Below are positions 52,992 to 61,499 of a stretch of 64,000 bases of DNA, one piece after another; within the stretch, counting starts at the first letter, position 1, and each line of letters starts with the position of its first letter. Source of the stretch: Terrirubrum flagellatum (GTDB lineage: Bacteria > Pseudomonadota > Alphaproteobacteria > Rhizobiales > Beijerinckiaceae); the NCBI RefSeq assembly GCF_022059845.1, contig NZ_CP091851.1, positions 5,135,501-5,199,500 on the forward strand, given 5' to 3'. The translations under genes and the position numbers were made by a program. Under the pieces are notes generated by a model that was given only the letters and a program-made list of their open reading frames with translations, was not told where the DNA came from and searched no databases.

Positions 52992-53603
52992 ATGTCGCCT
53001 GAATTCCTGCTCACCACCTTGATCATCGTGGCCTCGCCCGGAACGGGCGCGCTCTACACCATCGCCGCCGGCCTCTCGCGCGGGCCGCGCGCCAGCGTGC
53101 TTGCGGCGTTCGCCTGCACGCTTGGCATCGTGCCGCATCTCGCCGCCGCGATGATGGGGCTCGCCGCGTTGCTGCATGCGAGCGCGCTGCTCTATGACGG
53201 CGTCAAATACGCCGGCGTCGCCTATCTCCTCTATATGGCCTGGCAGTCGCTCCGTGAACACGGCGCGCTGAAGGTGGAGAAGAAGGCCGACGCGCGGCCG
53301 CCGCTGCGCATCCTCGTCGACGGCGTCGTCATCAATCTGCTCAATCCCAAGCTGACGATCTTCTTCGTCGCGTTCCTGCCGCAGTTCATCGCCGCCGACG
53401 AAGCGTTTCCGCTGATCCGCATGATCGAATTGTCGGGCGTGTTCATGCTCGCGACGTTCATCATCTTCGCGATCTACGGATTGTTTGCAGCGGCGATGCG
53501 CGATCACATCATCAGCCGGCCGGCCGTGATGGCGTGGATGCGCCGCACATTCGCCGCCGCCTTCGTCGCGCTCGGCGCGAAGCTTGCGCTCTCCGATCGC
53601 TGA
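52992..53603 (+). CDS. LysE-family translocator
   Basis: 203 residues with six helices. The RhtB/LysE signature is TLIIVASPGTGALYTIAAGL near 11-30, with GVAYLLYMAWQSLREHGAL and INLLNPKLTIFFVAFLPQFI. Members export amino acids such as threonine, homoserine or lysine. Substrate is unknown. Its stop shares one base with the start of the YjbQ gene, so they form an operon. Confidence 0.88.
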   Translation: MSPEFLLTTLIIVASPGTGALYTIAAGLSRGPRASVLAAFACTLGIVPHLAAAMMGLAALLHASALLYDGVKYAGVAYLLYMAWQSLREHGALKVEKKADARPPLRILVDGVVINLLNPKLTIFFVAFLPQFIAADEAFPLIRMIELSGVFMLATFIIFAIYGLFAAAMRDHIISRPAVMAWMRRTFAAAFVALGAKLALSDR

Positions 53604-54028
53604 TGACGCATCAAACCGTTCTCGACATCGCGACGAGAGGCGCCGGCCTTTACGAATTCACCGATCGCGCCGAGCGCTTCGTGCGCGACGCCAAGATCGA
53701 GAGCGGACTGCTCACCCTGTTCGTGCGCCACACCTCGGCGTCGCTTCTCGTGCAGGAGAACGCCGATCCGGACGTGAAGCGCGATCTCATGGAATATTTC
53801 AAACGGCTGGTTCCGCGCGCCGATACGCCTGAGATGGATTATCTCATCCATCGCGATGAGGGGCCTGACGACATGCCCGGCCATATCAAATCGGCGCTGT
53901 TGCCGACGTCGCTGTCGATTCCCGTGATGAACGGGCGGCTCGTGCTCGGGACGTGGCAGGGGATCTATCTCGTCGAGCATCGCGACGCGCCGCACCGGCG
54001 CGAGGTCGCGCTGCATCTTGGAGAGTAA
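53603..54028 (+). CDS. YjbQ/UPF0047 family protein
   Basis: 141 residues of the YjbQ family, for which thiamine-phosphate synthase side activity has been reported. Conserved segments are GLLTLFVRHTSASLLVQENA, GPDDMPGHIKSALL and GTWQGIYLVEHRDAPHRREV, which contain the clustered histidines of the presumed active site. The ATG at 53603 overlaps the LysE stop (TGATG). Confidence 0.9.
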   Translation: MTHQTVLDIATRGAGLYEFTDRAERFVRDAKIESGLLTLFVRHTSASLLVQENADPDVKRDLMEYFKRLVPRADTPEMDYLIHRDEGPDDMPGHIKSALLPTSLSIPVMNGRLVLGTWQGIYLVEHRDAPHRREVALHLGE

Positions 54029-54090
54029 GACGCAGACGAAATTCGCGCGTCATGGTTCGGCTGCTAGAGCGGATGTCCGGTTGACCTGTA

Positions 54091-54290
54091 TCGCCGCCTT
54101 CGGCGGAGTCTTTCGCTGGGCCCCGGACTTCGTTCCACTCACTGCGTTCGTTTCACGAATCCGGGGACGGAGAGAGCTTCAACGCAAAAGAAAGAAGCTC
54201 TCTCCGTCCCCGGATTCATGGAGCGGGCGAAGCCCAAGCGGAATGAAGTCCGGGGCCCGGCGAAAGAGTCGCGCCGCAGGCGCAGCGATT
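54091..54290. repeat. Palindromic repeat, family B
   Basis: CTTTCGCTGGGCCCCGGA near 54110 pairs with TCCGGGGCCCGGCGAAAG near 54249 with one mismatch. Inner dyads are GGGACGGAGAGAGCTTC facing GAAGCTCTCTCCGTCCC. The rest of the gap 54029-54358 holds no gene that I can see. Confidence 0.82.
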
Positions 54291-54358
54291 TTTCAGCCCT
54301 TCGCCATCCAAAAGCGCCATGGCGGCGCAAGTTCCGATGGCGTCTGGGCTGAGGCGGG

Positions 54359-54625
54359 TCAACGACCAGGCTGCTCCACCAGCAGCGCTACGATGCGGCG
54401 CACGAGCGGCAGCACCAGGAGCAATGTCGGGAACGCGACGAGCCAGGAGAGGCCCCAGGCCTGCATCCAGGTCGCCGGAAATTCCGGCGTCGGTCCGAGG
54501 CTGCGCAAGGTCGCGATCGCCGAGACCACGAAGGTCATCAGCACCGATAGCACCAATGGCATGATGAAAGCGCCGGCGCGCGCAGGCAGTTTCCGGCGCG
54601 CGGGCGCGTTGAACGAAGATGTCAT
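54359..54625 (-). CDS. DUF2798 membrane protein
   Basis: 88 residues with two hydrophobic helices: FIMPLVLSVLMTFVVSAIAT and WGLSWLVAFPTLLLVLPLVR. This is the two-helix DUF2798 pattern. The homologous part begins at the ATG at 54625; the open frame to 54793 adds a low-complexity stretch without homology. Function unknown. Confidence 0.75.
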   Translation of the reverse strand: MTSSFNAPARRKLPARAGAFIMPLVLSVLMTFVVSAIATLRSLGPTPEFPATWMQAWGLSWLVAFPTLLLVLPLVRRIVALLVEQPGR

Positions 54626-54817
54626 GAGACGTCTCTTGGAAAAGGCCGGCCGTCCATCGCATCCCTCCGGCGTCGCCGGGTTCGGCCCGGCGGTCCGGCC
54701 GGGGTTGGATGCGTTGCTTGACGTCAGACGCTTACGGCGCGCCCTCAGCGAGAGCGGCGCGCCGGAGTTAGGCGGGCGCGCCGTCGCTGGCAAGCCCGCG
54801 CGCGCGGGCGCACGGGC

Positions 54818-55483
54818 CTACTGGCAGGGAATGCCCGCGGGCACGGCCGCGCAGGGTCCCGTGCCGCCGCGGGGATAGCCGCGGCCGATCATCGCCGGGT
54901 TAGGGGGATAGCCGCCGGGCGGCGGCTGAACGGCCGGCGGATTGGGCCGGGGCTGGCCGACGGGCGGCTGCGGCGGGTTGATGCGCGGCGGCTCGCCCGG
55001 CGGGCGCGGACGGCGCCAGTCCGGCGGGTTGCCGCCCATGTCGGGAGGCGGGCGGCGCCAGCGCGGCCGGTCGTAATCAGGGCCGCCATAGACGGGCGGA
55101 CGGCCATAGACCGGCGGCGTGAAGATCGGCGCCGGCTCGTTGTAAACAGGCGGCGCGGGCTGAACATAGATCGGCGGCCGCGGCTGCACATAGACGCGCG
55201 GGCTCGCGCCCGGCGGCTCCGCGCCTGTGCGGTCGAGATAGGCGCTCGCCACCCAGCCGCGCGCGCCCTCCGCCTCGATATTGCACCAGGGGCCGGCGCA
55301 ATCGCCGACGATGTCGACGCCCGCGCCTTCCGGCAGGCCCATGACGACGGGATAGCCGGTCCCCGGCCCGGAGCGCATGTTCACGCCGGCGGTCGTGTAG
55401 GCGTCCTGCGCCATGGCCGACGCGGCGAGCGCTGTGGCGATGAAGGCGCCCAATCCGAGGCGGCGGGCGAAACGTACGGGACT
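54818..55483 (-). CDS. Secreted SH3-domain protein with proline-rich tail
   Basis: 221 residues from a GTG at 55483, which has GGAGG five bases upstream. It has a signal peptide (LGLGAFIATALAASAMAQ) and one bacterial SH3 domain (VNMRSGPGTGYPVVMGLPEG, CNIEAEGARGWVASAYLDRT). After it comes a Pro/Gly/Arg/Tyr-rich low-complexity tail of about 120 residues with PPVYGRPPVYGG-type repeats. Periplasmic, possibly wall-binding. In-frame starts at 55501 (ATG) and 55486 (TTG) are alternatives. Confidence 0.8.
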   Translation of the reverse strand, partial: SPVRFARRLGLGAFIATALAASAMAQDAYTTAGVNMRSGPGTGYPVVMGLPEGAGVDIVGDCAGPWCNIEAEGARGWVASAYLDRTGAEPPGASPRVYVQPRPPIYVQPAPPVYNEPAPIFTPPVYGRPPVYGGPDYDRPRWRRPPPDMGGNPPDWRRPRPPGEPPRINPPQPPVGQPRPNPPAVQPPPGGYPPNPAMIGRGYPRGGTGPCAAVPAGIPCQ

Positions 55484-55615
55484 CACCAATTCCTCCAACA
55501 TCTTTCGGCGGGATCATGCCGCGCCTGACATGAACGGCGGCTGACGGGGTTTGGCGCCACGCTGGCCTCGCCCCGCGCGCCAGCCTATCCTCGCGGCTTC
55601 AAACACGAGGCCGTT

Positions 55616-55924
55616 ATGTCGTTCCTGAAATCCCTGTTCTCGAAACTTTCCGGCGGCGGCGCGGCTGAGGAGAAGGGCGATCCTTCTTCCGCCAAGGTGG
55701 CGAAGGAGATCGAGCATGAGGGCTTCATCATCCGCGCCACGCCCTACAAGGAGGCGGGGCAGTTTCAGCTTTGCGGCGTGATCGCGAAGGAGGTTGCGGG
55801 CGAGATGAAGGAGCATCGCTTCATCCGCGCCGAGCGCTTTCCCTCGCTCGACGACGCGGTGGAGATGACGCTCTCCAAGGGCCGCCAGATCGTCGACCAG
55901 AATGGCGAGCGCGTGTTCAAGTGA
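55616..55924 (+). CDS. HlyU-family protein
   Basis: 102 residues: SFLKSLFSKLSGGG at the N-terminus, then the HlyU domain with HEGFIIRATPYKEAGQFQLC, EHRFIRAERFPSLDDAVEMT and KGRQIVDQNGERVF. HlyU was named as a haemolysin regulator in Vibrio, but alphaproteobacterial members are not tied to haemolysin. Complete, single gene. A repeat region follows. Confidence 0.85.
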   Translation: MSFLKSLFSKLSGGGAAEEKGDPSSAKVAKEIEHEGFIIRATPYKEAGQFQLCGVIAKEVAGEMKEHRFIRAERFPSLDDAVEMTLSKGRQIVDQNGERVFK

Positions 55925-55965
55925 GGGACGCGCCGTGCCGCTTGATTTCCGGGTCTCCTACCAGA

Positions 55966-56190
55966 TGTCATCGCCGGGTTTGACCCGGGATCGTGTCACG
56001 CTTCCCTTTATCCCGCGCGCGTCTTCCCTCTCCCCTTGCGGGAGAGGGTGGTCGGCGCGGCGCGATGCGCAGCATCGTCGCGAGCCGACCGGGTGAGGGG
56101 GTAGCATTGCGCATCGAGTTTCCCCCTCATCCGTCGTCGCGCCAAGCGCGACGACACCTTCTCCCGCAAGGGGAGAAGGATTCGCTCGGC
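55966..56190. repeat. Repeat tandem: family A fragment and a CTCTCCCC/GGGGAGAAGG hairpin element
   Basis: A truncated family A arm (TGTCATCGCCGGGTTTGACC) is followed from about 56027 by a long hairpin element. Its outer arms are CTCTCCCCTTGCGGGAGAGG and CTTCTCCCGCAAGGGGAGAA, with inner GGTCGGCGCGGCGCGATGCG and CCTCATCCGTCGTCGCGCC-type arms. This second element is a common Rhizobiales-type intergenic repeat. No gene in the gap. Confidence 0.78.
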
Positions 56191-56230
56191 GAATTTGTGC
56201 GCTCTTGCGAACGAGGCTTTGCGCGTTGAA

Positions 56231-56647
56231 ATGACATCCTTCATCGATCCGACGAAAGAAACCTTCGCCGCGTTCCGCGCGCTCGCGCAGGATCATCCCA
56301 TCCACATGCTCAATCTCGTGCGCTTGCGCGAGCGCGCCTGCTATCCTGACGGGCGCGAGGCGACAGGCTCGCAAGCCTACGCCGCCTATGGCCGGGAAAG
56401 CGCGCCCGTATTCCAGCGGCTCGGCGGGCGCATCGTCTGGCGGGGCGAATTCCAGCACATGCTGATCGGGCCATCAGATGAAAGCTGGCATCACTGCTTC
56501 ATCGCGGAATATCCTTCCGCCGCAGCCTTTATCTCGATGATCCGCGATCCGGTTTACCGCGAGGCGGTGAAACATCGGCAGGCGGCGGTCGCGACGTCGC
56601 GGCTCGTGCGGATGGAGCCGATGGAGACGGGCGAGGGGTTTGGGTGA
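56231..56647 (+). CDS. DUF1330 family protein
   Basis: 138 residues with the DUF1330 dimeric alpha-beta-barrel pattern: PIHMLNLVRLRERACYPDGR, AYAAYGRESAPVFQRLGGRI, SWHHCFIAEYPSAAAFISMI and YREAVKHRQAAV. The ATG at 56231 starts the homologous part. Its last 144 bases are duplicated, in degraded form, at 57027-57169, on the other side of the next gene. Confidence 0.85.
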   Translation: MTSFIDPTKETFAAFRALAQDHPIHMLNLVRLRERACYPDGREATGSQAYAAYGRESAPVFQRLGGRIVWRGEFQHMLIGPSDESWHHCFIAEYPSAAAFISMIRDPVYREAVKHRQAAVATSRLVRMEPMETGEGFG

Positions 56648-56661
56648 GCAAAGGAGGAACG

Positions 56662-57018
56662 ATGGAGGAAGTCGCTCCAACGATGGCGAACACGCGACGC
56701 ATGAGCTTCGCGATCTTCTGGAAGTTCTGGCTGGCGTTCGAGATCGCAGGCTTTGCGCTTGGCTTCATCAGCGCGCTTCTGCCCTGGGGCCAGTTGCAGT
56801 TCTGGTTGATCGCGATGCTCGCCAGGTTCCTTCCATCAACGGCGGCGGAAGCCTTGTTCTCATCGCCGCGCGCGATCGAGGTCGCGCTTGGCGTTCTCTT
56901 CCATATCGCAGCGGCGTTGTTCGGATTCCTGCTGCTCAATGCGTTGCTCGCGCGGCATGTGGGGAGGAGGTTTGGGAGATGGAGGCTGGTGGCGGCGCGG
57001 GCTGAGGATGGAAACTGA
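56662..57018 (+). CDS. Small membrane protein of unknown function
   Basis: 118 residues from the ATG at 56662, preceded by AGGAGG (an earlier GTG at 56644 overlaps the previous stop). Three hydrophobic segments: FWKFWLAFEIAGFALGFISA, LQFWLIAMLARFL and EVALGVLFHIAAALFGFLLL. No family recognised. It is flanked by a direct repeat of the DUF1330 gene end. Confidence 0.6.
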   Translation: MEEVAPTMANTRRMSFAIFWKFWLAFEIAGFALGFISALLPWGQLQFWLIAMLARFLPSTAAEALFSSPRAIEVALGVLFHIAAALFGFLLLNALLARHVGRRFGRWRLVAARAEDGN

Positions 57019-57026
57019 CTTGTGCA

Positions 57027-57169
57027 GCGGAATATCCCTCGGGCGTCGCTTTATCGAGATGATCCGCGATCCCGGTTATCGCGAGGCGGTGAAGCATCGT
57101 CAGGCGGCGGTGGAGACGTCGCGGCTTGTACGGATGAAGCCAATGGATGTGGGCGAGGGGTTTGGGTGA
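57027..57169 (+). pseudogene. DUF1330 gene remnant (3' fragment, frameshifted)
   Basis: These 143 bases align with 56504-56647, the end of the intact DUF1330 gene. They encode AEYPSGVA and, after a one-base deletion, FIEMIRDPGYREAVKHRQAA and LVRMKPMDVGEGFG to the same TGA. There is no start and the frame is broken, so it is a relic of a duplication. Confidence 0.88.
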
Positions 57170-57192
57170 GGAGCGCTTAAACTTCCCGCTGC

Positions 57193-57276
57193 GTCATGGC
57201 CGGGCTTGTCCCGGCCATCCACGTCTTTGGAAGTCGAATACGAGACGTGGATGCCTGCGACAAGCGCGGGCGTGGC
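57193..57276. repeat. Palindromic repeat, family A (diverged)
   Basis: GTCATGGCCGGGCTTGTCCC plus CCACGTCTTT at the left face GAGACGTGGATGCCTGCGAC and AAGCGCGGGCGTGGC at the right. Confidence 0.75.
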
Positions 57277-57301
57277 AGAGTGCATAGCGGCTGAAGAATT
57301 T

Positions 57302-57321
57302 TTGACAATTGTCAATTGACA
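57302..57321. promoter_or_regulatory. Overlapping palindromes upstream of the HigA gene
   Basis: TTGACAATTGTCAA (57302-57315) is a perfect 14-base palindrome overlapping a second perfect one, TGTCAATTGACA (57310-57321). Both contain TTGACA, so a -35 box is embedded in an operator, but no good -10 follows. A likely HigA binding site. Confidence 0.55.
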
Positions 57322-57378
57322 GACGACGCCCGCTCTTGTCGCGATGGGTTTCGATCCAAACAAGACACGTTCGCGCAG

Positions 57379-57663
57379 ATGAAGAGTCCTCCCCACCCCG
57401 GCCGTGGCCTCAAGGACGATCTCGACGGGCTTGGGCTCAGCGTGGCCGAAGCGGCGGCAGGACTTGGAGTTACGCGTCAGCATCTCCACAATGTCGTCAG
57501 CGGCCGCAGCGCGATCACACCTGATACGGCTCTTCGACTGGAAAAGGGGATCGGGGCAAGCGCCGAACATTGGTTGCGCTTGCTGCTTGCCTGTGAACTG
57601 GCTCATGCGCGGGACGCAGTGAAAGGGATGAAGGTGAAGAGCTTGGTCGGGAGAGCCTCTTGA
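57379..57663 (+). CDS. HigA-family antitoxin without adjacent HigB
   Basis: 94 residues with the HigA pattern: HPGRGLKDDLDGLGLSVAEA, the helix-turn-helix EAAAGLGVTRQHLHNVVSGR, AITPDTALRLEKGIGASAEH and WLRLLLACELAHAR. In classical modules higB lies immediately upstream; here the upstream 80 bases hold only palindromes and then a family A repeat. The next gene, 91 bases downstream, is the 546-residue unknown protein, which may be the partner that it regulates or neutralises. Confidence 0.88.
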   Translation: MKSPPHPGRGLKDDLDGLGLSVAEAAAGLGVTRQHLHNVVSGRSAITPDTALRLEKGIGASAEHWLRLLLACELAHARDAVKGMKVKSLVGRAS

Positions 57664-57707
57664 GAAAGAAATATCTGGAGGGGATTTCTTGGATATGGCC
57701 AGATGAA

Positions 57708-57722
57708 ATGCGATAGTCGCAT
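57708..57722. promoter_or_regulatory. Inverted repeat between HigA gene and the 546-residue gene
   Basis: ATGCGA-tag-TCGCAT, directly followed by the A+T-rich AAATAGAAAT, 32 bases before the start of the next gene. Possible operator or promoter element. Confidence 0.3.
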
Positions 57723-57754
57723 AAATAGAAATCGAATCAGGTAGGGGCAACGAG

Positions 57755-59395
57755 ATGAGAGCCGAGGGGCCTCTTGCCGCCGCTCTTGCGCCGCAGCGCG
57801 CGGTCGTTCCGACGGTTAAACCTATTTCTCAGGCTGCATTTCGTATCTCAGGCGACGACGCGTTCTTGCGGTGCGTTGGAGAGGTTGTTTCATGGATGAG
57901 GCGGCGAAATCGAGAGATTCCGCAAGCAGCTTTCAATGCCGAAGCATTCCGAACCAGTGCAGGTGCGGCATTTCCAGCGGAGGCTGTCCTAATTGATAGT
58001 GGAGGGCCTCGTCTTTGGGCTGCGACGCTTGAAGATACACGGGAGCAACAAAGTCTCGGCCGCACATGGGTTACCGAGATTTCGGTCGGCGAACACAATG
58101 GCTCAGCTGCGTTCGGTGCGCGCCTTAGTCAAGTTTTGCGAGGGCCAGAAGCTGTTTTTCAACCGTCGCGGCCAGGCTGTGTCCAGCAGGTCCTATCCAA
58201 GCTTACTGCATTTTCCGATGGAGCGTTGCTGACCGAAGAACCGGCTATCGTAGACGATAGTGCATCCCTTGATCGTTTGATTTCGCTTCTTGCGAACTCC
58301 AAGCGAAAAATGCCTGTCGTTGTTCTCTCAAAAAATAGCGAAGATGTCACGGCAGTTGATCCCGACCGATTGGCGCAGCGTATTTCTGGGTTGGCGCATA
58401 CATACGTTTTGCAGCACTCAGCTGCATGGGAACTGACCCGGAAGCTTGGCAAAGCGAATTCGACGTTTATGGGAGCTGTGCGGCTTTATCGTCCCGGCTT
58501 TGATCCGCTGGACGGGAATCCATTCGATCATCCGCTGTGGCTGTTCCACATTAATACAGTGCTTGCTCGTGCTTCGCGCCTCGATCAAATCGTAGGGCAA
58601 GTCACAGCACTGTCTGTGCGTGCATTTGCGGGAGACGACGAATTTCCTAGGTATGAAGAGGTAAGGCAGTTTGCTGCCAAGGCTGCTGTAACCAAGGCGC
58701 GAGAGGCAGGTACTGTAGATCGCGAGCTACTGGAACTCTATGAAGACGAGAACGAGCGCCTGCAGAATGCGCTGCGCTTACAGAAATCTGAACATGATGC
58801 TGCTATACAATTGGCGAGTGACGAGCTCAAGCGAGCTGAAACCGTTCGCGACGAAGCGCTCGCCGATCGAAGCGCAATGCGAATTCGGTTAACCGCTCTC
58901 GAAGCAGCACTCTCGGCGCGTGGGCAAACTATTTCGGACGAGCCCTTGAGCAGCTATGACGACATTGATGATTGGAGCAAAAAGCATCTATCGGGAGAAA
59001 TATGGATTGCGCGAAAAGCGATACGTGAAACCGAGAAGAACGGTCAATTCGACAACATAGAGTTCTTTGGCAGAACCCTGATACTGCTTAGAGATCATTT
59101 TGTTCCAATGAAGCGGAATCCAGGTGCCGGCCTTAAAAGAGAATATGATGATATGCTTCGCGCACTGAGTTTATCGGATGAGCCGTGCTTTTCTCAGCGA
59201 GGTTCAATCAAGTCTTTCCCAGAATATAAGGTTACATACGAAGGGAAAGAATATTGGTGCGACAATCATATCAAATACGGGGGTGGAACTGATCCTCGAA
59301 GCTTTTTCCGCATCTATTATTATTGGCACGAAGAGGATGGGATATTGCTTATCGGGCATATGCCCTCGCATCTCGACAACAAACTGACGAACTGA
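57755..59395 (+). CDS. Unknown 546-residue protein with coiled coil and conserved C-terminal block
   Basis: No family recognised. Three parts are visible. Residues 1-315 form a globular region with VTEISVGEHNGSAAFGARLS and a RecB-unlike alpha/beta core (MPVVVLSKNSEDVTAVDPDR). Residues about 320-390 form a charged coiled coil (ELYEDENERLQNALRLQKSE). The C-terminal 60 residues carry DNHIKYGGG, RSFFRIYYYWHEEDGILLIG and HMPSHL. That end block (HxK, RIYxxW, IG, HL) resembles ends of other accessory-locus proteins and loosely RelE-type folds, which is inference. The gene is richer in A+T than its neighbours and follows an orphan HigA antitoxin. Confidence 0.65.
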   Translation: MRAEGPLAAALAPQRAVVPTVKPISQAAFRISGDDAFLRCVGEVVSWMRRRNREIPQAAFNAEAFRTSAGAAFPAEAVLIDSGGPRLWAATLEDTREQQSLGRTWVTEISVGEHNGSAAFGARLSQVLRGPEAVFQPSRPGCVQQVLSKLTAFSDGALLTEEPAIVDDSASLDRLISLLANSKRKMPVVVLSKNSEDVTAVDPDRLAQRISGLAHTYVLQHSAAWELTRKLGKANSTFMGAVRLYRPGFDPLDGNPFDHPLWLFHINTVLARASRLDQIVGQVTALSVRAFAGDDEFPRYEEVRQFAAKAAVTKAREAGTVDRELLELYEDENERLQNALRLQKSEHDAAIQLASDELKRAETVRDEALADRSAMRIRLTALEAALSARGQTISDEPLSSYDDIDDWSKKHLSGEIWIARKAIRETEKNGQFDNIEFFGRTLILLRDHFVPMKRNPGAGLKREYDDMLRALSLSDEPCFSQRGSIKSFPEYKVTYEGKEYWCDNHIKYGGGTDPRSFFRIYYYWHEEDGILLIGHMPSHLDNKLTN

Positions 59396-59472
59396 TGCCG
59401 AGGCGGCTAAGGCGAACTGGAACCCCTCCCACCCCCACGCATTCCTCCTGATCACCCCATCAGGAGAAACTC

Positions 59473-60036
59473 ATGCCGGACATCTCAGGCAAGCGCATCG
59501 CCATTCTCGCCACGCACGGTTACGAGCAGTCCGAACTCGAAGTGCCGCTGAATGAACTGAAGAAAGCCGGCGGCGCGGTCGATGTCGTGTCGCTGCAGCC
59601 CGGCGAGATCAAGGGCTGGAAGAAGAAGGATTGGGGCGGCGCCGTTCCCGTCGACAAGACCATCGATCAGGCCAAGGCCGATGATTACGACGCCATCGTC
59701 ATTCCCGGTGGCCAGATGAATCCGGACACGCTGCGCGGAGAGCCGCGCGCCGTCGCGCTGGTGAGAGACTTCTTCGACAAGGGCAAGGTGGTCGCCGCGA
59801 TCTGTCACGGCCCGTGGCTGCTGATCGATTCCGGCATCGCGAAAGGTCGCAAGGTGACCTCGTTCAAGACCGTCAAAACCGATCTCATGAACGCCGGCGC
59901 CGAGTGGGAGGATTCGAAGGTGGTCACCGACAAGGGCGTCGTCACCTCGCGCACGCCGGATGATCTCACCGCCTTCGTCGCGAAGATCATCGAGGAGGTG
60001 AACGAGGGCAAGCATACGGACCGGAAAGCTGCGTAG
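59473..60036 (+). CDS. DJ-1/PfpI-family protein (YhbO-like)
   Basis: 187 residues. The class I amidotransferase-like fold shows KRIAILATHGYEQSELEVPL at the start, DAIVIPGGQMNPD, the cysteine nucleophile elbow AAICHGPWLLID near residue 111 and TSRTPDDLTAFVAKIIEEV at the end. Relatives are stress-induced and reported as deglycases or proteases; that activity is debated. AGGAG lies seven bases before the ATG. Confidence 0.9.
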   Translation: MPDISGKRIAILATHGYEQSELEVPLNELKKAGGAVDVVSLQPGEIKGWKKKDWGGAVPVDKTIDQAKADDYDAIVIPGGQMNPDTLRGEPRAVALVRDFFDKGKVVAAICHGPWLLIDSGIAKGRKVTSFKTVKTDLMNAGAEWEDSKVVTDKGVVTSRTPDDLTAFVAKIIEEVNEGKHTDRKAA

Positions 60037-60055
60037 AGCCTCTCTTCTTCCAGAT

Positions 60056-60129
60056 GTCATGCCCGGGCTTGACCCGGGCATCCAGCGCTCGCGGCGACAC
60101 TGGATCGCCGGGTCAAGCCCGGCGATGAC
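60056..60129. repeat. Palindromic repeat, family A
   Basis: GTCATGCCCGGGCTTGACCC and TGGATCGCCGGGTCAAGCCC form facing arms; the right arm is nearly identical to the right arm at 3134-3162, and both are followed by ACAxCTGGA. Confidence 0.85.
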
Positions 60130-60268
60130 AACTGGAGAGAAGCATGAAGGAAATCTCCCGCACCGCACCATCACGCCAACTGATGCTTGCCATGATTTGT
60201 TGGCGGCAGACGCTTCAGCCAAGGGCCACTAGAACAGCGGTTCGTTCTCTTTCCGACTGCTACGCCTC

Positions 60269-61492
60269 GTGAATTATTCCCCGCCGCATTCCCCGCTTGC
60301 CCAGACCGAATCGACCTACGCCTGGATGCGCCTCGGCGCCGCGCTTCTCGTCGGCACCATCGCCTGCGTCGGCAACTGGTCGATCGTCGTTGCGTTGCCG
60401 ACGGTGCAGCAGGAATTCGGCGTCGCGCGCGCCGGCGCCACGCTGCCCTACACCTTCGTCATGATCGGCTTCGGCCTCGGTGGCGTCGCCATGGGCCGCA
60501 TCGCCGACCGCTTCAACACCATGCTGCCGATCCTCATCGGCGCCGTCAGCCTCTGCCTCGGTTATGTCGCCGCCGGCGCGTCGCAGAATCTCTGGCAGTT
60601 CACGGCGGCGCATGCGCTGCTCGGCCTCGGCGCCTCGGCCGGCTTCGCGCCGCTCATGGCCGACGTGTCGCACTGGTTCACGCGGCGGCGCGGGCTTGCG
60701 GTGGTGATCGCCGCCTGCGGCTCCTATCTCGCCGGCGCGATCTGGCCGCTGATCATCCAGCATTTCATCGATACGCAGGGCTGGCGCTGGACGCATGTAG
60801 CGCTCGGCTTGTTCGCCGCCGCGACGCTTGCGCCGCTGTCGCTCATGTTTCGACCCGCGGCTCCGCATCACACGGATGCGCCGTCAGGCGCGCCGGCCGC
60901 GATGCGCGGCGATCTGAAACTCTCGCCGAACGCGCTGATGGCGCTGCTCGTCGTCGCCGGCTTTTCCTGCTGCGTCGCCATGTCGATGCCGCAGGTGCAT
61001 ATCGTCGCCTATTGCGGCGATTTGGGTTACGGCGTCGCGCGCGGCGCGGAGATGCTGTCGCTGATGCTTGGCCTCGGCATCGTCAGCCGCGTCGCATCGG
61101 GCGTGGTGTCGGACCGCATCGGCGGCGTGAGGACGCTGCTGATCGGCTCGGTGATGCAGGGCGTCGCGCTCGCGCTTTATCTCTTCTTCAACGGGCTGAC
61201 GTCGCTCTACGCCATCTCCGCCATCTTCGGCCTGTTCCAGGGCGGCATCGTGCCGATGTACGCCGTGATCATCCGCGAATATCTGCCGCCGCGCGAAGCC
61301 GGCGTGCGCATCGGCTTCGTCATGATGGCGACCATCTTCGGCATGGCGTTCGGCGGATATTTGTCAGGCCTGATCTTCGACCTGACATCGTCCTACCGCA
61401 TGGCGTTCCTCAATGGACTCGCCTGGAACATGCTGAACCTTGCGCTCGCCGCTTTTCTGATGTTGCGGCCGAAAATGACGGCGAGCGCCTGA
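60269..61492 (+). CDS. MFS transporter
   Basis: 407 residues from a GTG, about 12 helices. Features are NWSIVVALPTVQQEFGVARA, the loop motif GRIADRFNTMLPILIG, SGVVSDRIGGVRTLLIG and the second-half GVRIGFVMMATIFGMAFGGY. The overall pattern resembles monocarboxylate-type MFS permeases such as the one at 24324. Substrate unknown. It converges with the DoxX gene eight bases away. Confidence 0.87.
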   Translation: MNYSPPHSPLAQTESTYAWMRLGAALLVGTIACVGNWSIVVALPTVQQEFGVARAGATLPYTFVMIGFGLGGVAMGRIADRFNTMLPILIGAVSLCLGYVAAGASQNLWQFTAAHALLGLGASAGFAPLMADVSHWFTRRRGLAVVIAACGSYLAGAIWPLIIQHFIDTQGWRWTHVALGLFAAATLAPLSLMFRPAAPHHTDAPSGAPAAMRGDLKLSPNALMALLVVAGFSCCVAMSMPQVHIVAYCGDLGYGVARGAEMLSLMLGLGIVSRVASGVVSDRIGGVRTLLIGSVMQGVALALYLFFNGLTSLYAISAIFGLFQGGIVPMYAVIIREYLPPREAGVRIGFVMMATIFGMAFGGYLSGLIFDLTSSYRMAFLNGLAWNMLNLALAAFLMLRPKMTASA

Positions 61493-61499
61493 GAGAAGT

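Noticed and set aside
56888-57169. 93-codon frame covering the DUF1330 fragment as a real gene
   Set aside because: It begins inside the membrane-protein gene in another frame, and its DUF1330 part is a truncated, frameshifted copy.
57316-57378. HigB toxin upstream of HigA, or a longer HigA
   Set aside because: The in-frame upstream residues do not resemble HigB or HigA, and the DNA there is palindromic operator-like sequence.
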